Below, piece after piece: positions 1 through 9,403 of a stretch of DNA of 64,000 nucleotides (the stretch's first letter is position 1; every line of letters starts with the position of its first letter). A program made the translations under genes and the position numbers. The DNA is from Zhongshania marina (GTDB lineage: Bacteria; Pseudomonadota; Gammaproteobacteria; Pseudomonadales; Spongiibacteraceae). The stretch spans positions 247,847-311,846 of the forward strand of contig NZ_PQGG01000031.1 of the NCBI RefSeq assembly GCF_002915595.1. The letters are read 5' to 3'. The notes beneath the pieces were generated by a model that worked only from the letters and a program-made list of their open reading frames with translations, was not told where the DNA came from and made no database searches.

Positions 1-198
1 GCGCAAGAAGCCAAAGCCGTCTTGCAGTATTTCTAATACGCCGTCGCCGTGAATGTCTTCACCGCTTTTGGCGTGGCGCTTAAGTATGGAGAAGATTATG
101 TCTTGTTTACGAGAGCGGGCGATGTTGTCTAGGCCGCCTTCTTTGGCAATGTCGAGTAATTCTTGAGCTGATTTTGTTTTTAGATCGGTAAGATTCAT
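1..198 (-). CDS. rho: Transcription termination factor Rho, N-terminal part (cut by window edge)
   Basis: This is the first 66 codons of Rho, the hexameric RNA-dependent ATPase that ends transcription of untranslated RNA. The reading starts MNLTDLKTKSAQELL and carries the Rho N-terminal helical segment, followed by the start of the RNA-binding cold-shock-like domain (KSGEDIHGDGVLEILQ), very close to the enterobacterial protein. The ATG is at 196-198, the usual start of the family. The rest lies left of the window. trxA lies upstream on the same strand, the usual gammaproteobacterial trxA-rho pair. Confidence 0.93.
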   Translation of the reverse strand, partial: MNLTDLKTKSAQELLDIAKEGGLDNIARSRKQDIIFSILKRHAKSGEDIHGDGVLEILQDGFGFLR

Positions 199-422
199 AG
201 GTATATGGGTTTAGTGGTATCAATTAGACAGGATATAAGCGAGACGTGGGATCGGCAGAAATAGGGAAGCCGGAACGAACTCGACGAGTTAAGCTGAAGC
301 GAATATAAGGTTAATTATTGGGTGTTCTTTGAAGGATCTTGCGCACTCTATCATCGAAAGGCTAGGGCGTCTAGCTTTTCGAGCGAGCCCGTGCAGTAAA
401 ATTCTGAACGGGCTACTAAGGC

Positions 423-749
423 TTACAGTGCTGAATTTACGAAATCTAGCAGCTGAGTTTTAGACAATGCGCCAACTTTAGTGGCCTCTGCATTACCGCC
501 TTTGAAAATCATCAGCGTTGGAATGCCGCGAACGCTAAATTTTGCAGGCGTGTCGCTGTTGGCATCAACGTCGATTTTGCAGATCTTCACTTTGCCGGCA
601 AATTCGCTAGAAATTTCGTCAAGAATAGGGGCAATCATTTTACATGGGCCACACCACTCAGCCCAGAAATCAACCAGCACAGGCAAGTCAGACTTCAGCA
701 CGTCTTCTTCAAAGCTGCTGTCGGTGACGTGAACGATGTTGTCGCTCAT
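423..749 (-). CDS. trxA: Thioredoxin 1
   Basis: 108-residue thioredoxin, a cytosolic disulfide reductase serving ribonucleotide reductase and other targets. The active site WCGPCK is near residues 32-37, preceded by the conserved [10 protein letters not shown] strand. The cis-Pro loop (RGIPTL) is near residue 75. The ATG at 747-749 (MSDNIVHV) is chosen over the longer frame because a GGAGAAC Shine-Dalgarno sits just upstream and the length matches the family. It lies head-to-head with the Ppx/GppA gene and upstream of rho; the 223-bp space to rho has no gene and may hold a rho leader, but no leader structure is certain. Confidence 0.96.
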   Translation of the reverse strand: MSDNIVHVTDSSFEEDVLKSDLPVLVDFWAEWCGPCKMIAPILDEISSEFAGKVKICKIDVDANSDTPAKFSVRGIPTLMIFKGGNAEATKVGALSKTQLLDFVNSAL

Positions 750-833
750 GTTAGTTCTCCGAATAAACATCACAAAATTAAGGATGTGCGATGATAGCAC
801 AGGAATTATGACGATGTGAAAAGAGGTAACAGT

Positions 834-1799
834 GTGAATTTAACCGTTGGTGCATATTTAGCGGCTATCGATATGGGGTCTAACAGCTTTCATTTGCTTA
901 TTGCCCAGGTGCACTCCCAGGCTTGGCGGGCCATTTATACCGATGAGCGCAAGGTGCAGTTGGCGGCAGGTAGCGAAGCTGGCGTTTTGCAGAGCGATGC
1001 GCAGCAGCGTGCCCTAGCGTGTTTGGCGGATTTTAAGAAGGAGTTAGCGAAGTACCACATTACTGAACTACACGTCGTGGCCACGGCGTCGCTGCGGGGT
1101 GTTAAGAATGCCGCTCCTTTTTTATCTGCGGTGGAAGATTTACTCGGTGTGCGGCCTGAGATTATCAGCGGTGAGTGTGAAGCGGAGTTGGTATATCTCG
1201 GCGTTTGTGCCGGATTGCCGGACGAGAATGCTGGGCGATCTTGCTTGGTGGTTGATATTGGCGGCGGTAGCACTGAACTTGCCTGGGGTTGCGATGCTCA
1301 TATGAAGGTGGGTGTGAGTACCGAGGTCGGGTGCCTACGCTATTTACGTTACTTTCCAGAGGGTGAGTTGCGCCAAGAATATTTTAAGGCAGCGGTAGGG
1401 GCGGCAAAGGCGATGTTTACGCAGGCGCTGGATGGATTTCCCCAGTCTTTTTGGGAATCACCCCCGTCTGTTATTGGGTGCTCGGGTACTTTGTTGGCAG
1501 TAGAGCAAGTGCTGTTGGCAAAATCTGGGCGGACAGATGGCGGAATTAAATTGAATGAGCTGCGGAGCTTGGCTGAGAATCTCGCCTTATTTAGCTCCGT
1601 GGGTGAAGTGCGCTATCAGGGCTTGGCAGAAGATAGGCGGTCAATTTTCGCATCGGGCGTCGCGATCGCTTTGGCGCTGTTTGACGTATTGAATATTGAT
1701 ACTATGCAGCTTTCGCCGCGCGGACTACGTGAAGGTATTATCGAAAATCGGCTCGCGCATGGCGAGCTGGCATTCCAGCAAGGAGGACAGCAACAATGA
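834..1799 (+). CDS. Ppx/GppA-family phosphatase (short form)
   Basis: 321-residue member of the exopolyphosphatase / guanosine pentaphosphatase family, which releases phosphate from polyphosphate or converts pppGpp to ppGpp. The actin-like ATPase fold shows the phosphate loop [14 protein letters not shown] near residue 10 and [13 protein letters not shown] near residue 140. The GTG at 834 is preferred because AGAGG lies 7-8 bases upstream; a GTG at 816 would add six residues. Ppx proteins of about 500 residues carry a C-terminal HD-like domain that is absent here, so the length fits the shorter two-domain form. The position beside trxA-rho is that of ppx in pseudomonads. The stop overlaps elbB by four bases. 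Ppx versus GppA activity cannot be decided from sequence. Confidence 0.88.
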   Translation: MNLTVGAYLAAIDMGSNSFHLLIAQVHSQAWRAIYTDERKVQLAAGSEAGVLQSDAQQRALACLADFKKELAKYHITELHVVATASLRGVKNAAPFLSAVEDLLGVRPEIISGECEAELVYLGVCAGLPDENAGRSCLVVDIGGGSTELAWGCDAHMKVGVSTEVGCLRYLRYFPEGELRQEYFKAAVGAAKAMFTQALDGFPQSFWESPPSVIGCSGTLLAVEQVLLAKSGRTDGGIKLNELRSLAENLALFSSVGEVRYQGLAEDRRSIFASGVAIALALFDVLNIDTMQLSPRGLREGIIENRLAHGELAFQQGGQQQ

Positions 1800-2449
1800 A
1801 AAAAGTCGCACTGATATTATCCGGTTGTGGTGTTTATGACGGTTCCGAAATATATGAATCGGTACTGACCATGTTGTCATTAGAAAATCATGGCGCGAGC
1901 TACCAGTGTTTTGCCCCCAATATTGAGCAACTCCATGTTATTAACCATTTGGCCGGCGAAGTGGCAGAGGGTGAAAGCCGCAATGTGTTGGTTGAATCGG
2001 CGCGCTTAGCCCGTGGTGAGGTGAAGGATTTGGCCCAAGCGCAGGCAGCGGATTTTGACGCGGTGATTGTGCCCGGTGGTTTTGGCGCAGCTAAGAATTT
2101 GTCTGACTTCGCAGTAAACGGTGCGCAGATGAGTGTGCAAAAAGACGTGCTGCAATTTGTTCAAGCCATGCACAAGGCGGGTAAGCCCACCGGCTTAATT
2201 TGTATAGCACCGACGATGGCGGCCCGAATTTTTGGTGATGGCGTAAAATGCACCGTGGGTAATGACGCCGATGTCGCTACAGCTATTAATAATATGGGAG
2301 CGCTTCATCAAACCTGTTTGGTTGATGAAGTGTGTATAGATGAGGCTATGAAATTGGTGACTACCCCAGCCTATATGTTGGCAGGTAGTATTGCCGAGGC
2401 CGCCAAGGGTATTAATCGCTGTGTGCGAGAAGTATTAAATATGGCCTAA
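1796..2449 (+). CDS. elbB: ElbB-type DJ-1/PfpI superfamily protein (glyoxalase-like)
   Basis: 217 residues of the ElbB family, within the DJ-1/PfpI class I glutamine amidotransferase-like fold. Family members have weak glyoxalase activity and were first linked to isoprenoid synthesis; the physiological role is unclear. The start [19 protein letters not shown], the nucleophile-elbow region PTGLICIAPTMAA with its cysteine near residue 135, and the segment DAVIVPGGFGAAKNL are diagnostic. The ATG overlaps the stop of the upstream phosphatase (ATGA), so the two are probably translationally coupled. Confidence 0.9.
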   Translation: MKKVALILSGCGVYDGSEIYESVLTMLSLENHGASYQCFAPNIEQLHVINHLAGEVAEGESRNVLVESARLARGEVKDLAQAQAADFDAVIVPGGFGAAKNLSDFAVNGAQMSVQKDVLQFVQAMHKAGKPTGLICIAPTMAARIFGDGVKCTVGNDADVATAINNMGALHQTCLVDEVCIDEAMKLVTTPAYMLAGSIAEAAKGINRCVREVLNMA

Positions 2450-2544
2450 GGGCATTTGTGGGGTTTTGAGCATACGGCTGGCCTGAATCTGTGTTGGCCG
2501 TTATGCTTGCCGCACTTGCTTGAGTATGGGAACGCATTCGCGAC

Positions 2545-3822
2545 ATGCCCCGATTTTTATATAGTGTATTTTCTTATCTGCTTTTGCCGCTGGTTCTATT
2601 GCATTTGCTTTGGCGTGCTTGGCGAGCGCCGGCGTATCGGCACCGTATTGCCGAACGCTTTGGCTTCTTCAATGCACCCGCACAGACGCATGGTTTGTGG
2701 ATTCACGCGGTTTCTGTTGGTGAAAGTATCGCGGCGGCTCCGATCATTGAGCATTTTTTAGATCATCACCCAGAATTACCTGTGCTCGTTACCACCATGA
2801 CGCCAACCGGATCTGAACGTGTGCGTGCGATGTTTGGCAAGCGAGTTTTCCATGTTTATGCGCCCTATGATTTGCCGGATGCGGTGAGCCGGTTTTTGGA
2901 TCGTGTGCAGCCGCGGGTCGCCGTCATTATGGAAACCGAGGTTTGGCCAAATATGGTTTGCCAAACCGCCGCCAGAGGTATTCCCGTGCTTTTGGCGAAT
3001 GCACGATTATCAGCGCATTCCGCCCACGAATATGGGCGAGTGGCAAAATTACCCCAGACGGTGTTTTCAACATTTTCAAAAGTGATTGCGCAATCTACCG
3101 AAGATGGCGCGCGGTTTTTGGCGCTAGGAGTGCCGGAGGAAAAGTTAGTTATTTCCGGCAGCATTAAATTTGATGTTGCCGTCCCGCCCGCTCTCCGTGA
3201 GCAGGCACGTACATTGCGTGAGCAGTGGTTTGGGGCGCGGCCGGTGTGGATCGCGGCGAGCACCCATGCCGGTGAAGACGAGATACTATTAGCCGCCCAT
3301 AAAATATTACGTCAACAGCAGCCAGATGCCTTGCTGTTATTGGTGCCGAGACATCCTGAGCGCTTTGCTAAGGTAGCGGAATTAATTGTGGCAGAGGGCT
3401 TTAGCTTTCAACGCCGCAGCGAATTTCAGCAAGGGCTTAGCGCCGCCGATGTCCAGGTTATTTTGGGCGATACAATGGGCGAATTATTGCTGCTGCTAGG
3501 TTGCGCGGATATTGCCTTTGTTGGCGGTAGCTTAGTGGAACGCGGCGGCCATAATACGCTGGAACCAGCGGCGTGGGGGCTGCCGGTTTTGACGGGGCCT
3601 AGCGACTACAATTTTTCGGAGATTAGCGCTCTTTTGCATGACGAGGGGGCATTGCTACAGCTTTCAAACGCAGAAGAATTGGCGTCAGCGCTACACAATT
3701 TAATGGCAGACCCTAAGCGGGCCCAGCAGCAGGGTGCGGCTGCAAAGCAGGTGGTTGATAATAATCGGGGGGCTTTGCAGCGCTTGCTCTCCTGTATTGA
3801 GCAAGCACTGCAGCAGAGCTAG
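2545..3822 (+). CDS. waaA: 3-deoxy-D-manno-octulosonic acid (Kdo) transferase
   Basis: 425-residue inner-membrane GT30 enzyme that adds Kdo from CMP-Kdo to lipid IVA, the first step of the LPS core. An N-terminal membrane anchor (about residues 5-22, FSYLLLPLVLLHLLW) is followed by the acceptor domain with IHAVSVGES near residue 50, where the conserved Glu is the likely catalytic base, and the CMP-Kdo-binding domain with ASTHAGEDE, VPRHPERF and FVGGSLVERGGHNTLEPA. Length is normal. It converges with the TolC-family gene, leaving only five bases between the two stops and no visible terminator. Confidence 0.95.
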   Translation: MPRFLYSVFSYLLLPLVLLHLLWRAWRAPAYRHRIAERFGFFNAPAQTHGLWIHAVSVGESIAAAPIIEHFLDHHPELPVLVTTMTPTGSERVRAMFGKRVFHVYAPYDLPDAVSRFLDRVQPRVAVIMETEVWPNMVCQTAARGIPVLLANARLSAHSAHEYGRVAKLPQTVFSTFSKVIAQSTEDGARFLALGVPEEKLVISGSIKFDVAVPPALREQARTLREQWFGARPVWIAASTHAGEDEILLAAHKILRQQQPDALLLLVPRHPERFAKVAELIVAEGFSFQRRSEFQQGLSAADVQVILGDTMGELLLLLGCADIAFVGGSLVERGGHNTLEPAAWGLPVLTGPSDYNFSEISALLHDEGALLQLSNAEELASALHNLMADPKRAQQQGAAAKQVVDNNRGALQRLLSCIEQALQQS

Positions 3823-3827
3823 CTATA

Positions 3828-5243
3828 TTATTTTCTCGCGTCGCTTTCTTTTAACGACACCGGCTCAGGTAGTTGTAACCATTTATTAAGCGCAATAATG
3901 TCTGCCGGGCTTAGTGTGCCGGCATTCAATTTCAGTTTTAGCACATCAATAACGTAGTCGTAACGGGCATTGGTGTAGTCGCGCATTGCGCCGTAGAGGC
4001 GGCGTTGGGCGTCTAATACGTCAACAATATTTCTTGTTCCCACCTCATAACCTGCCTCGGTTGCGTCTAAGGCGCTGCGGGTAGAAATAATATTTTGATG
4101 ACGTGCATTTACGGTTTGTACGTCGGTGTAAACCGCAATGTGCTGGGCGCGGGTGCCAGAAATTACCTGGCGCTGAGTGGTTTGTGCATTGTAGTTTGCG
4201 GCATTGTATTGCTCATAGGCTTGACGTCTACCGGCACTAACAGCGCCACCTGCAAATAGGGGCATGGTCAATGTTACGCGCAGTGCATCGCTTTCGGTGT
4301 ATGAGTCTGGCTGCGTTGCAAAGCTATTTGTTGGTCTGTAGCGGGAGGTGCCGTCTACATCGTCTTTGCTTTTGGTAAAACTGCCGACAATTTTAGGCAA
4401 GTGCTCCATTTTTTTCGACTGGGCTGTTTCATAGGCCGAGCTAGCACCAGCGTTAGACACCTGCAGCAATTTGTTATTTGCCAGTGCAAAGTCTACCCAC
4501 TCTGCACGGCTGGCAGGTTCGGGCATGGTGATGGGAAAGTCGGTTTTTAGTGACCACAGATTATTGTGTTCTTGGCCAGTCAAATTGCTGAGATTTTCTC
4601 TGGCGATTGCTAGTGTGCCTTCAAAACCGTAGCGCTGGGCGACGGTGCTGTCGAAAACCGCGCGGGCTTCGTGTACGTCGGTAATGGCAATTAAGCCGAC
4701 GTCAAACCGCTGTTGAGTTTGCTCCAGTTGGCGCTTGGCTGCACGCTCCTCTGCTTTAGATGCGTCTAGGTTTTCACTGCCGCGTAATACATTGAAGTAG
4801 GCTTCTGCAGTGCGTACGATCAATTGCTGCTGTTCGTATGCCAGTTGCGCTTCGGCTTGTTCAGAAACCTTTTTGCCGGCTTGAAAGCTGAACCACGCAG
4901 GTAGATCAAAAAGTGGCTGACTCAGTGATACAGAATAGAATTCGGATTCGGTGTTCGTGTTGACGTTCTGCAGTGCTGTTGACGAACTGCTGCTAATTCC
5001 TTCTCTTTGCGAGTCGCTCTCTGCGTCTTGGTAGTAGGCTTGTGCGGTAATTTGTGGAAGCAGTCCGGCGCGGCTTAAATTCTCAGTTTCGATGTTGGCG
5101 CGGTAGCTGGCTTCAGCAGCTTTTAGCTGGGGATCATTTTTAACAGCAAGTTCGTAAACATCTAGTAAGGTGTCAGCATTGACGAGTTGGCTGCTTAACA
5201 GTGCAGCAATGGAGATACTGAGTAGATGACGTTTGGCAATCAT
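3828..5243 (-). CDS. tolC: TolC-family outer membrane exit duct
   Basis: 471-residue outer membrane factor that serves as the exit channel for tripartite efflux pumps and type I secretion. A signal peptide (MIAKRHLLSISIAALLSSQ, cut about VNA/DT) is followed by the TolC repeat DVYELAVKNDPQLKAAEA and a second half with an equivalent repeat; TRNIVDVLDAQRRLYGA near residue 410 is the typical second-repeat helix. The ATG at 5241-5243 places the signal peptide at the N-terminus; the frame stays open upstream without Shine-Dalgarno support. It is divergent from DUF1249-cpdA-yqiA-parE as in enterobacteria, but the nudF gene usually lying between them there is absent. Confidence 0.93.
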   Translation of the reverse strand: MIAKRHLLSISIAALLSSQLVNADTLLDVYELAVKNDPQLKAAEASYRANIETENLSRAGLLPQITAQAYYQDAESDSQREGISSSSSTALQNVNTNTESEFYSVSLSQPLFDLPAWFSFQAGKKVSEQAEAQLAYEQQQLIVRTAEAYFNVLRGSENLDASKAEERAAKRQLEQTQQRFDVGLIAITDVHEARAVFDSTVAQRYGFEGTLAIARENLSNLTGQEHNNLWSLKTDFPITMPEPASRAEWVDFALANNKLLQVSNAGASSAYETAQSKKMEHLPKIVGSFTKSKDDVDGTSRYRPTNSFATQPDSYTESDALRVTLTMPLFAGGAVSAGRRQAYEQYNAANYNAQTTQRQVISGTRAQHIAVYTDVQTVNARHQNIISTRSALDATEAGYEVGTRNIVDVLDAQRRLYGAMRDYTNARYDYVIDVLKLKLNAGTLSPADIIALNKWLQLPEPVSLKESDARK

Positions 5244-5363
5244 AGAGGTAACCTGTCTCCAAAGAGGGCGGGAGGAAAGCCCCAAAGTGTACCAAACAAA
5301 TACCCATTGGATATGAATATTAACTAAAGTTATGGAATGTACGGGCATTTCATTGGGAGTGAT

Positions 5364-5807
5364 GTGAATAACCATCAGTACCGAATAGACCTCAATGGTC
5401 ATCTTGCGGATTGCGAAATGAATTTTCGCCGTTTGCAAAAGCTGTTGCCGTCGGAAGTGGAGGCTGGCGATTGCCTGCGTTTTGGTGTGGCCGCGAATGC
5501 GGTAGAGCTGCATATTAAAGAGCGCGCGCCCTACACCACGATGTTAGAGCTGCGCCTAGCAAAACCTCTGTTTGCAGAGTTGCCGGTGCCGGCATTGCAG
5601 GTTCGAATTTATCACGACGCCAGTTTGGCGGAGGTGATGGGGGCGCGAGGTTTGCGCCCTGTTAAGCCGCGTTATCAGTATCCCAATACCGCCATGTATC
5701 AGCGCGACGAAAAAGCTCAGCAAAATCGTTATCTTGGCGAATGGCTGAGTCTGTGTCTTAGTCATGGCCGATCCTTAGAAAATCCCCTGAATATTCTCGA
5801 AATATGA
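5364..5807 (+). CDS. yqiB: DUF1249 (YqiB-like) protein
   Basis: 147-residue cytosolic protein of unknown function. The segments CEMNFRRLQKLLP, LQVRIYHDASLAEV, RYQYPN and QRDEKAQQNRYLGEWL match the enterobacterial YqiB family along most of its length. The GTG at 5364 is chosen because GGGAG lies just upstream and the resulting N-terminus (about 17 residues before CEMNF) fits the family; a longer frame begins at 5337. It is followed by cpdA, yqiA and parE, the conserved gene order. Function is not known. Confidence 0.85.
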   Translation: MNNHQYRIDLNGHLADCEMNFRRLQKLLPSEVEAGDCLRFGVAANAVELHIKERAPYTTMLELRLAKPLFAELPVPALQVRIYHDASLAEVMGARGLRPVKPRYQYPNTAMYQRDEKAQQNRYLGEWLSLCLSHGRSLENPLNILEI

Positions 5808-5883
5808 CATTGTTCGCGTAATTTTACTGGCGGAAGCCTGGGGCATCCCGTATAAAACAAGCAAGCAATAATGGGGTTGTTCG

Positions 5884-6690
5884 GTGAATTTGGCTGCTCA
5901 AACAAATACAGCGCCACTAACGGTGGTGCAAATTAGCGATTGTCATCTCGGCGCTGAGCTGGGTGATAGCCTATTGGGCATGGACACCGACAATAGCCTA
6001 GAAGCCGTGTTGACAACGATTGCAGACGAGTGCCCGCATATTGATTTGCTGGTGGTGTCTGGCGATTTGGCAGCCCACGGCGATGCGGAGTCTTATCGTC
6101 GCTTGTATGCCCGACTTGATGGCGTTGCCGCGCAAATGGTGTGGCTACCCGGGAATCACGATGACGCTAACTTGATGTGCAGTATAGTGGGTGATCAAGT
6201 TATGCCCGCCACGTTGGATGTGGGAACTTGGCGTCTGGGTTTTATGAATTCTGCGGTTTGCGGTGAAGTGGGCGGGTCGTTGGCAGCTGACCAGCTTGCT
6301 GTGCTCGCTGGTATTGCTGAGTCTGAGCGTCCCAGTTTGGTGTTTTTGCATCACCATTTACGCGCCTTGGGTTGCGCGTGGTTGGACGAGCAGCGGGTAA
6401 AAAATGCCGATGAGGCATTTGCCATCGTCAAAGATTCATCGAATATTAAGGCGTTTGTATCTGGCCATGTTCACCAGCAATCTGAAATGTTGTATCAGAA
6501 CATGGGGTTATTGACGACGCCATCGACCTGTATCCAGTTTGCCCCAGGCAGCGACAATTTTGCTTTGGATGACTGCAACCCCGGCTATCGGGTGTTTTAC
6601 TTGGCGCCAAATGGCCAATTTCAAACAAGAGTGTCGCGGGTAAAAGGTGTAACATTCGCCGTCGACAATCTGGCAAGTGGTTACGAATGA
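5884..6690 (+). CDS. cpdA: 3',5'-cyclic-AMP phosphodiesterase
   Basis: 268-residue class III cyclic nucleotide phosphodiesterase that hydrolyses cAMP. It has the full calcineurin-type metal site: QISDCHLG (D, H) near residue 18, SGDLAAHGD near 59, WLPGNHDD near 88, FLHHH near 155 and SGHVHQQ near 194. The start is a GTG. It lies downstream of DUF1249 and overlaps yqiA by four bases. A class I adenylate cyclase is also present in this window (42510-45302), so both arms of cAMP metabolism are encoded. Confidence 0.93.
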   Translation: MNLAAQTNTAPLTVVQISDCHLGAELGDSLLGMDTDNSLEAVLTTIADECPHIDLLVVSGDLAAHGDAESYRRLYARLDGVAAQMVWLPGNHDDANLMCSIVGDQVMPATLDVGTWRLGFMNSAVCGEVGGSLAADQLAVLAGIAESERPSLVFLHHHLRALGCAWLDEQRVKNADEAFAIVKDSSNIKAFVSGHVHQQSEMLYQNMGLLTTPSTCIQFAPGSDNFALDDCNPGYRVFYLAPNGQFQTRVSRVKGVTFAVDNLASGYE

Positions 6691-7280
6691 CAGCAGGGCT
6701 TATTTATATTCACGGATTTATCTCTTCTCCCCAATCTTTAAAAGCACAGCTATTGGGGCATTATGTTGCAGAGCACCATTCAGATATCCATTATATGGTG
6801 CCGTCTTTGTCAAATACGCCGGCGGAGGCGTTTCGAGAGTTAGATCAATTAGTACAAGATTACTTGCAAAATAACACGGGGCCCTTGGGCTTGGTGGGCA
6901 GCTCGATGGGGGGCTTTTTTGCCACCGCTCTAGCTGAGCGCTACCGGCTAGCTGCGGTGTTGGTAAACCCTGCGGTGCAACCCCATACGTTTGGCGAGCA
7001 TTTTATCGGCGCCCACCACAACCCCTACACGGGTGTGGACTTTAGCTTGGCGCAGGCCGATATTGATGTGCTGCAGTCTTTGGTGGTAAAACCGAACACC
7101 GGACGTTACTGGGTCATGGTTCAAGAGCAGGACGAAACCTTGGACTATCGCGATGCGGTCGAATTTTACAACGGCGTGCAGATGACGGTGGAAGCGGGGG
7201 GCGATCACAGCTTTCAGAATTTTGACCGCCATTTAGCGGCGATTGTTGAATTTCTGCAATTATCGACACCGGCGGAATAG
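6687..7280 (+). CDS. yqiA: YqiA-type esterase
   Basis: 197-residue alpha/beta-hydrolase of the YqiA family, which shows esterase activity on short acyl esters. IYIHGFISSPQS forms the oxyanion-loop region near residue 5, the nucleophile elbow is GSSMGGFFA near residue 72, and the catalytic His lies in GGDHSFQNF near residue 172. Its ATG overlaps the cpdA stop (ATGA), so the pair is co-translated. The cpdA-yqiA-parE order is conserved among gammaproteobacteria. The native substrate is unknown. Confidence 0.88.
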   Translation: MTAGLIYIHGFISSPQSLKAQLLGHYVAEHHSDIHYMVPSLSNTPAEAFRELDQLVQDYLQNNTGPLGLVGSSMGGFFATALAERYRLAAVLVNPAVQPHTFGEHFIGAHHNPYTGVDFSLAQADIDVLQSLVVKPNTGRYWVMVQEQDETLDYRDAVEFYNGVQMTVEAGGDHSFQNFDRHLAAIVEFLQLSTPAE

Positions 7281-7379
7281 CCACGCGTCCCTAAAAAATA
7301 ATACGGATTCTGGCCACCTACGGGGCTAGATTTTTAGCTAAATTAGTCAATGCGGCGCGGCCGCTAACAATGGTTTTAG

Positions 7380-9269
7380 ATGTCACAATATACCTCGCAA
7401 TCCATAGAAGTTCTTACCGGTTTAGAGCCGGTGCGCAAGCGCCCCGGCATGTATACCGACACCACCCGTCCCAACCATTTGGCGCAGGAAGTAATCGACA
7501 ATAGCGTCGACGAAGCCCTCGCTGGGCACGCTAGCGAAATTGTTGTCACCTTATTTGCTGATGGCTCGCTGGCCTGTTCCGATGATGGTCGGGGTATGCC
7601 GGTAGACATCCATCCCGAGCAGGGCTTGCCAGGGGTTGAGGTGATTCTTTGCACCTTGCACGCGGGCGGTAAATTTTCTAACGACAATTATCAGTTCTCG
7701 GGTGGTTTACACGGTGTGGGTGTGTCGGTGGTGAACGCCCTGTCTAGCTCGCTAGAGATCGTCATAAAACGCGATGGCCAAGTGCATCAAATGTTTTTTG
7801 CCGATGGCGACAAGGCCACTGAACTAGCGGTTATCGACAGTTGCGGCAAGCGCAATACCGGAACCTATATCCGCTTTACGCCCAATCCTAAGTATTTTGA
7901 TTCTGCAAAATTCTCGGTGCGGCGTTTAAAGCACGTGCTGCGAGCCAAGGCGGTTTTGTGCCCTGGTCTGAGGGTCAGCTTTGTTGATGAAACCGGCACA
8001 GAAAGTGAAGAGTGGTATTACGAAGACGGTCTGCGCGATTACCTCGCGGGCCATACTCGCGAATATGAAACTCTGCCCGCCGAACCCTTTATTGGCCATT
8101 TTAGCGGCCGCAGCGAGGCCGTCGATTGGGCAGTGCAATGGCTGCCGGAGGGCGGCGAGCCATTAGCTGAGTCTTATGTAAACCTCATCCCTACCGCGCA
8201 GGGCGGTACCCACGTCAACGGCTTACGCAGCGGTCTGCTCGACGCCATGCGCGAATTCTGTGAATTCCGCAGCCTGATCCCCCGCGGCGTAAAATTAGCG
8301 CCGGATGATATTTGGGAGCGATGCAGCTACGTGCTGTCGTCTAAATTGGCTGACCCGCAATTTTCTGGTCAGACCAAAGAGCGCCTCAGTTCCCGCGAAG
8401 CCTCAGCCTTTGTTGCAGGTGTTGCTAAAGATGCCTTTAGCCTATGGCTAAATCAGCACACCGAAGATGCAGAAAAGCTCGCTGAGTTATGTATTAACAA
8501 TGCGCAAACACGGCTTCGTAAAGCGAAAAAAGTGGTGCGCAAAAAAGTATCTGCGGGGCCGGCACTCCCGGGTAAATTGGCAGATTGCTCCGGTGCAGAC
8601 TCCGAGCGTTCCGAGCTATTTTTAGTAGAGGGTGATTCTGCGGGTGGTTCCGCCAAGCAGGCGCGCGACCGTCAGTTTCAGGCCATACTGCCCCTGCGCG
8701 GTAAAATCTTGAACACCTGGGAAGTAGACGCCCAGCAAATTTTAGCCTCGCAAGAAGTTCACGATATTTCGGTGGCAATGGGTATCGACCCCGATTCAGA
8801 TGATCTAAGTGGGCTGCGCTACGGCAAAATATGTGTGTTGGCGGATGCGGACTCCGACGGTCTGCATATCGCGACCTTGTTATGTGCCTTATTTTTACGG
8901 CACTTCCGTCCATTGGTTGAGCAGGGTCATGTTTATATTGCCATGCCGCCGCTGTATCGCATCGACATTGGCAAAGAGGTGTACTACGCCTTAGATAATG
9001 GCGAAAAGCAGGGCATTATGGATCGCTTAGAAGCAGAAAATAAGCGCGGAAAAATTTCAGTTACGCGTTTTAAAGGTCTGGGCGAAATGAACCCGCTGCA
9101 ACTGCGCGAAACCGTTATGGACCCCAATACCCGCCGTTTAGTGCGCTTAGCGATTGACGACGGCGACGAAACGGATAGTTTGATGGATATGTTACTGTCT
9201 AAAAAACGCGCACCAGATCGTAAAACTTGGCTAGAGGCCAGCGGCGATGAGGCTGAGGTTTTGCTGTGA
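7380..9269 (+). CDS. parE: DNA topoisomerase IV subunit B
   Basis: 629-residue ATPase subunit of topoisomerase IV, which decatenates daughter chromosomes. The GHKL ATPase site shows EVIDNSVDEALAG near residue 40, DDGRGMPVD near 73 and GGLHGVGVSVVNAL near 113. The Toprim domain shows LVEGDSAGGSAKQARDR near 415 and DADSDGLHIATL near 490; PLRGKILN fits the type II B-subunit family. Length equals the ParE norm (about 630), clearly shorter than GyrB. A strong terminator follows, and parC is not adjacent. Confidence 0.96.
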   Translation: MSQYTSQSIEVLTGLEPVRKRPGMYTDTTRPNHLAQEVIDNSVDEALAGHASEIVVTLFADGSLACSDDGRGMPVDIHPEQGLPGVEVILCTLHAGGKFSNDNYQFSGGLHGVGVSVVNALSSSLEIVIKRDGQVHQMFFADGDKATELAVIDSCGKRNTGTYIRFTPNPKYFDSAKFSVRRLKHVLRAKAVLCPGLRVSFVDETGTESEEWYYEDGLRDYLAGHTREYETLPAEPFIGHFSGRSEAVDWAVQWLPEGGEPLAESYVNLIPTAQGGTHVNGLRSGLLDAMREFCEFRSLIPRGVKLAPDDIWERCSYVLSSKLADPQFSGQTKERLSSREASAFVAGVAKDAFSLWLNQHTEDAEKLAELCINNAQTRLRKAKKVVRKKVSAGPALPGKLADCSGADSERSELFLVEGDSAGGSAKQARDRQFQAILPLRGKILNTWEVDAQQILASQEVHDISVAMGIDPDSDDLSGLRYGKICVLADADSDGLHIATLLCALFLRHFRPLVEQGHVYIAMPPLYRIDIGKEVYYALDNGEKQGIMDRLEAENKRGKISVTRFKGLGEMNPLQLRETVMDPNTRRLVRLAIDDGDETDSLMDMLLSKKRAPDRKTWLEASGDEAEVLL

Positions 9270-9306
9270 TTATTTTGAATAATGTCGTGTAAATATCCGC
9301 AATAGC

Positions 9307-9336
9307 AAGGCTCTTCATAGGGCCTTTTTATTTTTT
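9307..9336 (+). terminator. Rho-independent terminator after parE
   Basis: A 7-bp stem (AAGGCTC / GGGCCTT, one G-T pair) with a six-base loop is followed by TTTATTTTTT. It lies 38 bases past the parE stop. Confidence 0.8.
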
Positions 9337-9403
9337 GAAAAACAGATTTATTCCTTTTAGCGTAAGACGTTTTTAAATTATTAATCCTCAAGGAGAATAA
9401 AAA

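Noticed and set aside
199..422. Terminator or leader hairpin between trxA and rho
   Set aside because: AGCCCGT / ACGGGCT can pair, but the loop is long (15 bases) and no T-run follows on the minus strand; not strong enough to annotate.
5337..5363. ATG start at 5337 for DUF1249
   Set aside because: No Shine-Dalgarno there; GGGAG supports the GTG at 5364 and the length then agrees with YqiB.
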